Below the pieces are notes generated by a model that ran no database searches, was not told the origin of the DNA, and saw nothing but the letters and a program-made list of their open reading frames with translations. From contig CAJUHC010000004.1 of assembly GCA_910586345.1 (NCBI GenBank), positions 24,234 to 88,233 of the forward strand: a stretch of DNA of 64,000 nucleotides. The letters are read 5' to 3'. Of the stretch, positions 1 through 8,193 are shown piece after piece. The stretch is from an uncultured Christensenella sp. (lineage in GTDB: Bacteria > Bacillota > Clostridia > Christensenellales > Borkfalkiaceae). The translations under genes and the position numbers were made by a program. Each line of letters starts with the position of its first letter. Within the stretch, counting starts at the first letter, position 1.

Positions 1-3000
1 GTTGGGAGCAGTGGCTTTTACGAAATAAACTCCGCTATCGGCAACGTCTTTGATTTGAGCGTTTTTACCGTCCGCGAAATAAGGCAACCAGTCAACGGAG
101 CCAATGCTCTTATAGTACCACTTTAACGACTGATTATTTACCGTAACCGCCGAGACCGTGAATAAATCATGAGCGGACGCATCGTATGTTCCGACATATC
201 CAGTTACGTTAACATCCATTATCTCGGCGGAGGTTATTTCATATTTTCCGCTGCCGACAAAAGTTATGCCGTAATTATCCGAGATAGCTGTACCCGTTAC
301 TGTATATATGCCGATGGACCAGTTTTTTGAATCCCCGACAGCTTCTACGGAATTTAATTTTGCGGATAATCTGAACACATCGTAAACGTCGTCGGCAAGC
401 GGGTCGCCCGTTCCGTTTTCCGTACTGAGAGTATAAACGCCGCTCTGATATAAATCAGCCGTTTCGCCGTATGTGCCCGACGCGCCGTCAGCTGTGAATT
501 CGACCGTTATAAGACGCTTGACGACCGTAAAATCGGCTGACTTAACGGAAATTATATAATTTGCCGTTTCAAGCGTATATTCGCCGTTTTCGTCCAAAGT
601 CAGTGTCGAATAATTATTCCAGACCGGACAGAGTTTATAAGTGCCTATAGGAGTAACGTTTGACGTAAAAGGGTCACCTACTCCGTTTAAAAGCACGACG
701 AGTTTAATATTGTCGGCGTCGTCGTTATAAAACTCCTCGCTTCCGCCGTAATTCCACTTACCGGAAACGTCTATCGCTTCACCGTAAACGTGTCCGTTTA
801 CTCCCTCGGCTTCTATAGATAAATTATATTTATTAATTGTAAACGCACAGTCCGAAGTATTATCGAGATTGAAATTCCCGCCTTCGGCCCCTGTTACGGA
901 AACCGTATAAGAATTTGCGTCTTCGGGTTTTTGCGTATCGGAATAATTATAAGTCAGCAAGGGCGAATCAACGTCGCCGAAATCTTTTTTCGACGGCAAA
1001 TTTTCTATCTGAGCCGTCGGCATCTGACCTTTACCGTTATAAACGGCTGTAAGCGTATTGCCCGTCTTGCCCAAGTAAGACCAGACGATTTCGAGCTCGC
1101 GGGTATTTACGGTTAAATTCTGTTTACCGCTGTCCCACTCCGAATAGACTTCCTCTCCTTCACTGTTTCTGTCGAACGTGATTACGATTCTGACCCCGTA
1201 TTCGCCTGCGTTCCAAGGCAAACCGTTAACAAGTTCGTCCGCGCTAAGTTCCGTTCCGTCTTTGTTGTAGAACGTATAAACCGCGCTGCCTCCTCCGCCG
1301 CCCGAACCGTCGAAAGTAGCGTCTTCGAAACCATCGGGAATCTGAAGTACGACCGCGTCGTTTAAACCCTTTCTTTCGGTATTCTGCGAACTACCGATAA
1401 ACGCTCCGTTATCGCCGTAAACGTAATCGTTTAAAGTGAGCGCAACGTTTACCTGCGATGCGGTAATCGCGTAATAAAGCTTAACCTGAGCGCCGTGTTC
1501 CGAAGTATAAATAATTTCAAATACCTTACCGCCGTTTACGAACGACGCGCCTGCATAGCCAGTCTTATCCGCGTTGTCGAATTCAACGTCCCAGACGTAA
1601 TTCAACGCGTCTGAGCTTAAAGTCAGGAGCGCGTAATACTGTCCGCGCGTTGCAGTAGAACCGTTGAAACCGTCGACGTCCCCCTGGTTGTTTCCCGTAA
1701 TATTATCGGAGTCTTTGTTCGTTCCGTATAAAACTCCGTAATTTACTCCGTCAAGCGCGCCTGTGAGAATAGAATTCAGCGCCGTTACAGTACCCCATTC
1801 CATTGCACGGTTCGAACCGAGCGCGGGCGCGGTAAGTGTTTTGCGTTCGATTTTTGCAAACTCGTTCCATTTATGGGTATATACGCCTTTAAAGTCGAAG
1901 TCTCTCGTATTGCCCGAATCCGCCCAGCAGTAATTCGCGGAGTCTTTTATAGTAAACTCTACCGAATAGAAACCCGCGTCAAAGCAGGTAAAATCACCGT
2001 TAGACACGTTAAACGAATATCTATCCGAAGAAGTATCTATAACGCGGTCTGCGTCTTCCGCGGATTGGGTGTACCAAACAGCAGGACGTGCTCCCGTAAC
2101 AGCCGCCCCTACGAGCGCGGAAGTCAGATTATAACTTCCGAATCCGCTTATGCTTCCGCTCCAAAGCGAACCGCTGTAAGTGCTTTCGGTTGCGCCCGCA
2201 GGCTGTACGGGCTGTGCCAACTGTTTCTTTAAAATTGTATACTGCGCGGAAAGATTTGCGTTTATTGCACTGCCGTCAATTTTGTAATTGTCTTTATCCG
2301 TTCCGTCGACGGCGGAAGCGTAAACCGTGTAATAACCTGCGCCCGAAGCGGAAGAAAGGTCTGCGATAACGTTCGAGCCGTCTTCATCTTTATAGCCGAT
2401 TACAATTCCTACCGTATCGCCCGTTACCGCATTGTTCACGATAACCCGAGGCGCGGGTACTTCGCCGTATACCGACGAAAGACTGCTTTCCGTCCATTCG
2501 AGAATAACGGCGAGTTGATTTATAACGAAAGTAAACGTTAAAGGTTCCGCTCCTCCGTCGCCGCCGTCCGAACCTTTCCACTTAAAGTTCTCCGCAGGTA
2601 TAACGGTAACGGTATACGTACCGGCAACGGCAAGTTCTCCGAACGTCTGCGAGTCTTTTTCATAAGTAAATTTAAGACTGCATTTCGTTTCGCCGTTTGC
2701 AGAGTACGTATAGGTATCGCCTTCTATGTATTCCAAGAAATCGTAAGGATTGTTTTTACCTTGATAATCGACTTCCGCTTTACCGCCCTTTAAATTAGGT
2801 TTGATAAGATACGGAGTTTTTATGTTGAAACTAAGCGAGCCGTCTTCGGGTAGTTTATAGTTAACTGCGTAAGTATACGAAGCGCCGTCAGGTTTTTCCG
2901 AGACGGTAAACCCCGTAACGGTCACTTTATAACCGCCCGCGTCTATAATATCCGTTTTATCGATTGAACCGCCGTCGGCTCTGTTATACACACAAGTAAG

Positions 3001-5946
3001 CGCCGCCGTTAAATTTTCGCCGAGCTCCCAATCCACTAAGGTTTCGGGAACCTGATTTTCTCCGTTATACGTAAAGTCCGTATCGGGATTGAGTTTAAAC
3101 GATAATTCGCGCTGTAAAATATTTGCCGTCGCGTTAACCGTCTGAGGATAGTTTCCTTCGTATTTCCAGGTAAAGTTAGAATCTTTTATGCTGATTTCGA
3201 AGACGTAAGAACCCGCGTCCGTAACGTAAATAACGCCTTTATCTGCATCAAACGAAATCGTTGTAATCTTCGTTATTCCGTCGGTAAGAAGACCCGATGT
3301 TTTAACGTCCAAAATATCGCCGTAAGAATAAACCGCGCCGTTTGCAAGAATATGTTCGCCCTGCAAGTAATTGTTCAACGCGAATTCCCAAGCTTCGTGT
3401 TTATATTCTTTTCCGCTGTTCGACGCTTCGACTTCTACTTTGTCGATTTCTCTGCGCGATACGGTGAAACCAGTTTGCACGGCTTCGCACGTTATATCCG
3501 AAGCCAAGACTCCGTCCGCATACGAACCGATTTTGTAAACGGCTTCATATTCTCCCGCCTGCCATATACCGTTTTCGGGAGCCGTATAAGCCGAGCCGTC
3601 TTTCTTATACGAAGGCGCGCCGAGTTCTGCCCAGCCGCGAAGTCCGCTTACGTCTATTACCGCTTCGCTTTTAATGTCGCCGTATGTAAACGAGCCTTGC
3701 GACGCGGTAAAATAGAGCGTCGCCTTATTGACGGTAAATACCGTCGTCTTGTCCGTCGATTCGGTATCCGACCATTTATAATTGGGATTGATTATCGTTA
3801 CTATCACGCCGTAATCATCTGCGTGGGTTACGGTTTTACCCGCGTTTGCGCCCGAAAATTTTACGCTGACAACCTCGGCGGGATTAGCCTGATGCTGAGG
3901 CGCGAAACCAGTCGCGGTAACCTGTTTAACCACGTCGGACTCGCCGTATTCTTTACCCAATTCAAAAGTTACGGACTTTATCGACGCATTGCTGAGCGAA
4001 ATCTGACGGTGAACTATTTCGAATTCAAAAGGAGTTTCGAGTTCGCCTTTATCGTACCAAGCCGTTTCAGCCGTGCTTACGTGTATTTTATAAGAACCGC
4101 GCTCGGTAGGAAAATCGTAGCTTGCATAAGCGTTGTTTTCAGAATCCGTACCCGTATAGTAAAGCCTGTACGACGGAGCATCGTTAGTTTTATCTTCGTA
4201 AGGAAGACTATCGGTATCTATCTTATTCGTTGCGGTAAACTGCATCGAAGCGTTGCCTTCCACGGCTCCGCGCACCGAATAATCGGGTTCTCTTTCGCCG
4301 TACTCAATTTCGGACGGAAAATTATCGAGCGTAACGACTATCGGCGCTTTTAGCACGTTGACCGTATAAGTCACCCTCGTGGGGTCTTCGGGGTCCACTT
4401 CACCGTCGCCTGCGCCCGTCATAAAGATAAAGTCGCTGTTTTCGCCCTTTAAGAATGACACGGTAATCTTATAAGTTCCGCCGCGCTCGAACGAAATAAC
4501 GCCGTCTTCATATTTCGCATATACCGAATCCGTTTCGACTTTCATATTGTCGCCGTAAACGTCGTCGGTCACCAGACCGCTTATGACGGTCGAACAGGTT
4601 TCCGTACTGTATATAAGTTCCTTATCCGCAATCGACGGACGTGCAATGCTTATCGGAGAGACCTGTACGCCTGCGAAATTTTTGCTGGCTCTTGAACCGT
4701 TAGGAGCGTTGTACGTTAATCTTATCCTTGTTACGCTTCTGGTAAGACTGTCAAGTTTATTATTATCTTTGTCGTAAAACTCCGTTGCGATATCGCTTTC
4801 GGGAACGTCTTTAAGATATATTTTCGCACCGATATTATCCCCGAATTCATCTTCAAATAAGGCTTTCACATATACGTCGCCGTAATCCAACTTTTCGGAA
4901 CGCGCGATTTGACTGTTCAAATTGCCGTCGAGGCTTGTATCGATACCTGCGTAACCCTTACAAGTTACTATTAAATTCAATTGCAGAGCTTTGACTCCGT
5001 CGCCGTTATAAGGAATTTCGAGCGTTTTATCAAATCTATCGCCTTCACTCATTTTAAGCGCGTCGGCGGTCGCACCTACGTATAAACCGCTGTAACTGAG
5101 TTCGCTTTCGACGTTTACCGCTCCGCCCTCGTAACCGCTGTTCATTACAACGATTACGTAGCCTTGCAGACTCTTGATAAACGACGCGACGGTCGTTGAA
5201 GGCACTAATTCGGCAGGCTGAGTCCAGCCGGCGCGCACTTTAAGCGCAAATCTCTTCGAAGCCGCGAAAACGACGCTTTCGCTTACCGTTGTATCTTCAA
5301 CTCCGTCTATACCCGATACGCCGAGCGAAATATTAACCGAAATATCGGACGCGTTCGTATCGCTGCCGAAGGAGGGCGCGGAAGACGACCATTTGACTTT
5401 CGTACCGTCGTAAGGCACCGTTTCGGTGTGATTGGGATAAACGAGCTCTAAGGCAAGACGGCTCTCTACCTGTTCCGCCGTCATACCCTGTACGAAAGCA
5501 TAAAAACCTTCGGAGTTTACGAAATACGCGTTCGAACGTTCGTACCCGCTTATCGCGCCGATACGCAACTCGGCGGTCGCAGCTTCAACCGTTTCAACGG
5601 GCAAAGTAAACGACAAACCTTGATACGTAACCGTAACCGCGTTGTCTTCCGCTCCCGCAGTAAGTTTGCCGTTAGCAAACTGCACGTCATAGTCCGACGT
5701 TATAACGCTTTTTCTTCCGTCCTCCGATACGCCGTAAACTTTCAAATCTTTTTTGATTGTTTCTTCGGTGTAATCGTCGTAAACGGTTTCGACGTTCAGT
5801 TCCGCCGTTACAGATACGAACGGTTCTTCTCCGTCCGCCGATATCGGTAAACCGAATAAGCCGAAAAGCAGCGCGATACAGCTTATCAAAGAAAGCACCG
5901 CGACTGCTATCAACCGTTTATTGTTTTTTAAGGTATGTATTTTCAT
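1..5946 (-). CDS. Giant secreted MBG/Ig-like repeat surface protein (3' end outside window)
   Basis: The frame is open from an ATG at 5946, preceded two bases upstream by GGAGGAGG, to the left edge, so at least 1982 codons are present and the C-terminus is missing. Residues 1-36 form a signal peptide with a hydrophobic core and a likely cleavage after PISA. The rest is a string of beta-rich modules of roughly 100-130 residues. At least ten carry a YGD or YGE motif (near 4880, 4555, 4305, 3945, 3685, 3320, 2465, 1415, 785 and 465), often followed by a GxYxVTV strand, as in MBG-type and other bacterial Ig-like domains. No catalytic motif was seen. By family it is probably a wall-attached adhesin or stalk, but the anchor would lie beyond the edge. 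It has its own upstream gap of about 140 bases, with no clear promoter. The domain class is fairly sure; the role is inference. Confidence 0.85.
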   Translation of the reverse strand, partial: MKIHTLKNNKRLIAVAVLSLISCIALLFGLFGLPISADGEEPFVSVTAELNVETVYDDYTEETIKKDLKVYGVSEDGRKSVITSDYDVQFANGKLTAGAEDNAVTVTYQGLSFTLPVETVEAATAELRIGAISGYERSNAYFVNSEGFYAFVQGMTAEQVESRLALELVYPNHTETVPYDGTKVKWSSSAPSFGSDTNASDISVNISLGVSGIDGVEDTTVSESVVFAASKRFALKVRAGWTQPAELVPSTTVASFIKSLQGYVIVVMNSGYEGGAVNVESELSYSGLYVGATADALKMSEGDRFDKTLEIPYNGDGVKALQLNLIVTCKGYAGIDTSLDGNLNSQIARSEKLDYGDVYVKALFEDEFGDNIGAKIYLKDVPESDIATEFYDKDNNKLDSLTRSVTRIRLTYNAPNGSRASKNFAGVQVSPISIARPSIADKELIYSTETCSTVISGLVTDDVYGDNMKVETDSVYAKYEDGVISFERGGTYKITVSFLKGENSDFIFMTGAGDGEVDPEDPTRVTYTVNVLKAPIVVTLDNFPSEIEYGEREPDYSVRGAVEGNASMQFTATNKIDTDSLPYEDKTNDAPSYRLYYTGTDSENNAYASYDFPTERGSYKIHVSTAETAWYDKGELETPFEFEIVHRQISLSNASIKSVTFELGKEYGESDVVKQVTATGFAPQHQANPAEVVSVKFSGANAGKTVTHADDYGVIVTIINPNYKWSDTESTDKTTVFTVNKATLYFTASQGSFTYGDIKSEAVIDVSGLRGWAELGAPSYKKDGSAYTAPENGIWQAGEYEAVYKIGSYADGVLASDITCEAVQTGFTVSRREIDKVEVEASNSGKEYKHEAWEFALNNYLQGEHILANGAVYSYGDILDVKTSGLLTDGITKITTISFDADKGVIYVTDAGSYVFEISIKDSNFTWKYEGNYPQTVNATANILQRELSFKLNPDTDFTYNGENQVPETLVDWELGENLTAALTCVYNRADGGSIDKTDIIDAGGYKVTVTGFTVSEKPDGASYTYAVNYKLPEDGSLSFNIKTPYLIKPNLKGGKAEVDYQGKNNPYDFLEYIEGDTYTYSANGETKCSLKFTYEKDSQTFGELAVAGTYTVTVIPAENFKWKGSDGGDGGAEPLTFTFVINQLAVILEWTESSLSSVYGEVPAPRVIVNNAVTGDTVGIVIGYKDEDGSNVIADLSSASGAGYYTVYASAVDGTDKDNYKIDGSAINANLSAQYTILKKQLAQPVQPAGATESTYSGSLWSGSISGFGSYNLTSALVGAAVTGARPAVWYTQSAEDADRVIDTSSDRYSFNVSNGDFTCFDAGFYSVEFTIKDSANYCWADSGNTRDFDFKGVYTHKWNEFAKIERKTLTAPALGSNRAMEWGTVTALNSILTGALDGVNYGVLYGTNKDSDNITGNNQGDVDGFNGSTATRGQYYALLTLSSDALNYVWDVEFDNADKTGYAGASFVNGGKVFEIIYTSEHGAQVKLYYAITASQVNVALTLNDYVYGDNGAFIGSSQNTERKGLNDAVVLQIPDGFEDATFDGSGGGGGSAVYTFYNKDGTELSADELVNGLPWNAGEYGVRIVITFDRNSEGEEVYSEWDSGKQNLTVNTRELEIVWSYLGKTGNTLTAVYNGKGQMPTAQIENLPSKKDFGDVDSPLLTYNYSDTQKPEDANSYTVSVTGAEGGNFNLDNTSDCAFTINKYNLSIEAEGVNGHVYGEAIDVSGKWNYGGSEEFYNDDADNIKLVVLLNGVGDPFTSNVTPIGTYKLCPVWNNYSTLTLDENGEYTLETANYIISVKSADFTVVKRLITVEFTADGASGTYGETADLYQSGVYTLSTENGTGDPLADDVYDVFRLSAKLNSVEAVGDSKNWSIGIYTVTGTAISDNYGITFVGSGKYEITSAEIMDVNVTGYVGTYDASAHDLFTVSAVTVNNQSLKWYYKSIGSVDWLPYFADGKNAQIKDVADSGVYFVKATAPN

Positions 5947-6013
5947 TTCCTCCTCCAATCCCGCCTAACGGGAACCGCCGTAATATTTTTTTGTGAAAAA
6001 GCCTGTTTAATAC

Positions 6014-6046
6014 AAAAATCTCACGGCTGACGCCGCAAGATTTTTT
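6014..6046 (-). terminator. Rho-independent terminator after the coiled-coil gene
   Basis: Two 14-base arms (6014-6027 and 6032-6045) pair with two G-T wobbles around a 4-base loop. The outer pairs are A/T runs, so both strands end in a T tract. It lies 45 bases after the stop of the small minus-strand gene and separates it from the giant surface-protein gene. Confidence 0.75.
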
Positions 6047-6090
6047 ATTTCCGCCGTTCGGCGCACAAGGCGCGCCCAACCGCTGTGTGC

Positions 6091-6315
6091 CTACAAATTT
6101 TTTAGTTCCTCAGTGAGCTTACGCAAATTTTCGCGCTCGACTTCAATCAACGAAGTGTATATCCTGAAATATTGCGCGTCCTGCTCGTTATGCTTTGTAT
6201 TATTCAAAATAGCTTGCAGAAGCGCCATTTGCGAACGGCTGCACTTACGTTCAAGTTCCGCAATTTCCTTTTCGCTCTCGGCAATCGCCTTTTTCAACTC
6301 GCTTTTTTTAGACAT
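6091..6315 (-). CDS. Small charged coiled-coil protein, unknown function
   Basis: This 74-residue protein is rich in Lys and Glu and is predicted to be almost entirely alpha-helical, with heptad-like spacing (SELKKAIAESEKEIAELERK) and a second helix at the C-terminus. No signal peptide, membrane segment or catalytic motif is visible. The frame extends ten codons upstream to 6345, but the start at 6315 is preferred because AAAGGAG lies six bases upstream of that ATG. A sigma-A promoter sits about 75 bases upstream and a hairpin terminator follows, so it is a single-gene unit. I do not recognise a family. It is more likely real than not because of the promoter, ribosome-binding site and terminator set. 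Confidence 0.7.
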   Translation of the reverse strand: MSKKSELKKAIAESEKEIAELERKCSRSQMALLQAILNNTKHNEQDAQYFRIYTSLIEVERENLRKLTEELKNL

Positions 6316-6388
6316 TTTTTCTCCTTTCCCCGAACGTTCAATCACTTTGACACGTGCTTACATTATATGAAATTTTATCTTATGTATT

Positions 6389-6417
6389 ATTATACATTAT
6401 TACAGTCGGTTTGACAA
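6389..6417 (-). promoter_or_regulatory. Sigma-A promoter of the coiled-coil gene
   Basis: On the minus strand TTGTCA (6412-6417) and TATAAT (6389-6394) are 17 bases apart. The predicted start of transcription near 6382 leaves a leader of about 65 bases before the ATG at 6315. Confidence 0.75.
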
Positions 6418-6548
6418 GATATTTACTTAAAAATTTTAACATAATTTTCACATTATCAACAATTTTATCCAATTTATAATACTCTAATTATAGTTATAAG
6501 TCAAGTAAAATTCGTTTGTATTACAAAATTCGAAAAACCCTAAAATTC

Positions 6549-6574
6549 AGGAGGTTGCATAAAAACAACCTCCT
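6549..6574 (-). terminator. Hairpin after the collagen-like gene
   Basis: A perfect 9-bp stem (AGGAGGTTG / CAACCTCCT) with an 8-base loop lies 53 bases past the stop of the collagen-like gene. The T tract on the minus strand is interrupted (GAATTTTAGGGTTTTT), so termination strength is uncertain. Confidence 0.5.
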
Positions 6575-6627
6575 TTCAATAGAATTTTTTACGTTACATA
6601 ATTTCCAACAACGCGTTCAGCCTAAAT

Positions 6628-8007
6628 TTATACGTCTATTTGTTTAATCGTGAGCGTTGTATTAACACCGCCGCCGAGAGTCACTCCGACTGCAAGCAAT
6701 GCGGAAATAGCCATATCGATTACGTCGCCCGCGTTAAGCGCAATCAAAAAGCTTCCGTTATACAGCGAACCTACGCCTACCGATAACACGCGCGATATTG
6801 TCGCCTGAGGAATCGCGGTTCCGTTTCTTCGCACAGCCAGCGTTACCGTAGTGCCGAGCGCCGCCGAAACGTTGGTATAGTAATTAACTTCGTAAACCCC
6901 TGCAACGTTTGCCGTAATGCTGTTGGCGGGCGTGTACGCAACATTCTTTAAAGGCATCGTCGCAGCGAGAGGCAGCTGCGTCGTACCTCCGACCGTAAGG
7001 TTTAACGTCTGAGGCGTAGCATTATACAGTCCGCCGTAAGCATTCAGATTCGCAATGCCCGTCGGTCCCGTGGGACCCGTCGCCCCCGTTGCTCCGTTTG
7101 CACCCGTAGGGCCGGTCGCGCCTATGGGACCCGTTGCACCTGTCAATCCCGTCGCGCCCGTTGGACCGACTGCGCCCGTGGGTCCTGTTGCCCCGTTTGC
7201 ACCCGTAGGACCGACCGCGCCTGTAGGACCCGTAGCCCCGTCTGCACCCGTAGGACCGGTCGCGCCTATGGGACCGGCTTCACCGTCTGCGCCTGTTGCG
7301 CCTGTCGCACCCGTGGGTCCCGTTACACCGTCTGCGCCCGTAGCGCCCGTCGCACCCGTGGGGCCTGTTGCTCCGTCTGCACCCGTTGCTCCCGTCGCGC
7401 CTATGGGACCGACTTCACCGTCCGCGCCTGTTGCTCCCGTCGCACCTGTGGGGCCTGTTGCTCCGTCTGCGCCTGTTGCTCCCGTGGGGCCTGTTGCTCC
7501 GTCTGCACCCGTTGCGCCCGTCGCGCCTATGGGGCCTGCTTCACCGACCGCACCTGTGGGTCCCGTCGCGCCTGTTGCACCTGTCGGACCTGTTACGCCG
7601 TTTGCACCCGTTGCACCCGTCGCGCCTGTGGGACCCGTTATGCCCGTAGCTCCGTCTGCGCCCGTTGCTCCCGTTGCGCCTGTCGGACCCGTTATACCGT
7701 CTGCGCCCGTTGCTCCCGTTGCTCCGTCTGCACCTGTTGCGCCCGTTGCGCCTCTCGTACCTCTGGGCCCCGTGGGACCGGTCGGACCTGTTGCGCCAGT
7801 TGCACCGTCCTCTCCCGTAGCGCCCGTCGCGCCCGTGGCGCCCGCGGGACCGGTCGCACCTGTTAAACCGCGGGGACCCGTTGCGCCTGTCGCTCCCGTA
7901 GGTCCCGTTATGCCGGTCAACGTATACACAACTTTTACGTTGCAGGGATTTCCGCCGCAACCGTCGTTACAGCAGGAGAAAAATTTCATTATTAAGTCTT
8001 TCATCAT
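6628..8007 (-). CDS. Collagen-like Gly-X-Thr exosporium/spore-surface protein (BclA-like)
   Basis: The 459-residue protein has three parts. Residues 1-31 form a Cys-rich head (SCCNDGCGGNPC). Residues 32-319 are 96 uninterrupted Gly-X-Y triplets, mostly GPT, GAT and GAD. Residues 320-459 form a compact beta-rich tail like the C-terminal trimerisation domains of BclA-type filaments. Threonine dominates the Y position, as in bacterial collagens whose triple helix is stabilised or O-glycosylated on Thr. There is no classical signal peptide, as expected for spore-surface proteins made inside the mother cell. The start at 8007 has AGAGGTAA upstream; the adjacent ATG at 8004 is equally possible. A sigma-K-like promoter at 8098-8126 and the nearby GT2 gene support a late-sporulation glycoprotein. 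Family assignment is sure; exosporium location is inferred. Confidence 0.9.
   Translation of the reverse strand: MMKDLIMKFFSCCNDGCGGNPCNVKVVYTLTGITGPTGATGATGPRGLTGATGPAGATGATGATGEDGATGATGPTGPTGPRGTRGATGATGADGATGATGADGITGPTGATGATGADGATGITGPTGATGATGANGVTGPTGATGATGPTGAVGEAGPIGATGATGADGATGPTGATGADGATGPTGATGATGADGEVGPIGATGATGADGATGPTGATGATGADGVTGPTGATGATGADGEAGPIGATGPTGADGATGPTGAVGPTGANGATGPTGAVGPTGATGLTGATGPIGATGPTGANGATGATGPTGPTGIANLNAYGGLYNATPQTLNLTVGGTTQLPLAATMPLKNVAYTPANSITANVAGVYEVNYYTNVSAALGTTVTLAVRRNGTAIPQATISRVLSVGVGSLYNGSFLIALNAGDVIDMAISALLAVGVTLGGGVNTTLTIKQIDV
7051..7914 (-). repeat. Collagen triplet repeat region in DNA
   Basis: This stretch is 96 consecutive 9-base Gly-X-Y units. Higher-order units of five or six triplets (for example GPT-GAT-GAT-GAD-GxT) recur, so the DNA repeats at 45-54 bases. 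Such arrays are prone to slipped-strand length change. The opposite strand reads as an artefactual Pro/Val-rich ORF. Confidence 0.9.
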
Positions 8008-8097
8008 TTAATCTGTTACCTCTTATTGCGAGTATTCTATATTTTCCGCCGCTACGATTACATAACCGTTTTCAAGCGAACGAAAAATCATTCTATA

Positions 8098-8126
8098 CAT
8101 CATATGTAATATCAGCGTCTGCTGTT
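8098..8126 (-). promoter_or_regulatory. Candidate sigma-K promoter of the collagen-like gene
   Basis: On the minus strand AACA (8123-8126) is followed after 16 bases by CATATGATG (8098-8106). The B. subtilis sigma-K consensus is mACm, 16 bases, CATAnnnTA, so only the last base differs. No comparable sigma-A promoter was found in the gap. Expression late in the mother cell would fit a spore-surface filament protein. Confidence 0.55.
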
Positions 8127-8154
8127 AAAATACGAAACTAAGCCTCAACACGAT

Positions 8155-8182
8155 AAAAGCCCCGAACATTGAAATCCGGGGC
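8155..8182 (-). terminator. Rho-independent terminator after the GT2 gene
   Basis: On the minus strand GCCCCG / CGGGGC form a 6-bp GC stem with a 12-base loop, followed by TTTTATC. It begins 11 bases past the glycosyltransferase stop and isolates that gene from the collagen-like gene. Confidence 0.75.
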
Positions 8183-8193
8183 CGTAGTTATAT

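Larger units (their letters stand above)
6316..6627. other. AT-rich intergenic region
   Basis: This 312-base gap holds the sigma-A promoter of the coiled-coil gene (6389-6417) and the hairpin at 6549-6574. The stretch 6418-6548 is very AT-rich and shows no ORF, repeat or RNA structure that I could support. Confidence 0.6.

Noticed and set aside
3352..4353. A 333-codon plus-strand frame within the giant surface gene.
   Set aside because: The minus-strand frame is open through the whole 5.9 kb with clear Ig-like modules; the plus frame is rich in Arg, Phe and Tyr, as expected for an antisense shadow.
7051..7914. A CRISPR-like array of short repeats.
   Set aside because: The period is 9 bases in frame with a coding gene and there are no unique spacers of equal length or cas genes.
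7055..8011. A 318-codon plus-strand frame rich in Pro, Val and Ala.
   Set aside because: It is the exact antisense of the Gly-X-Thr collagen repeat. It has no ribosome-binding site or promoter, and the minus-strand gene explains the region fully.
8120..8140. A 15-base identity (AAAATACGAAACTAA) shared with 44285-44305.
   Set aside because: One match of this length is expected by chance in 64 kb of AT-leaning sequence, and the flanks do not match.
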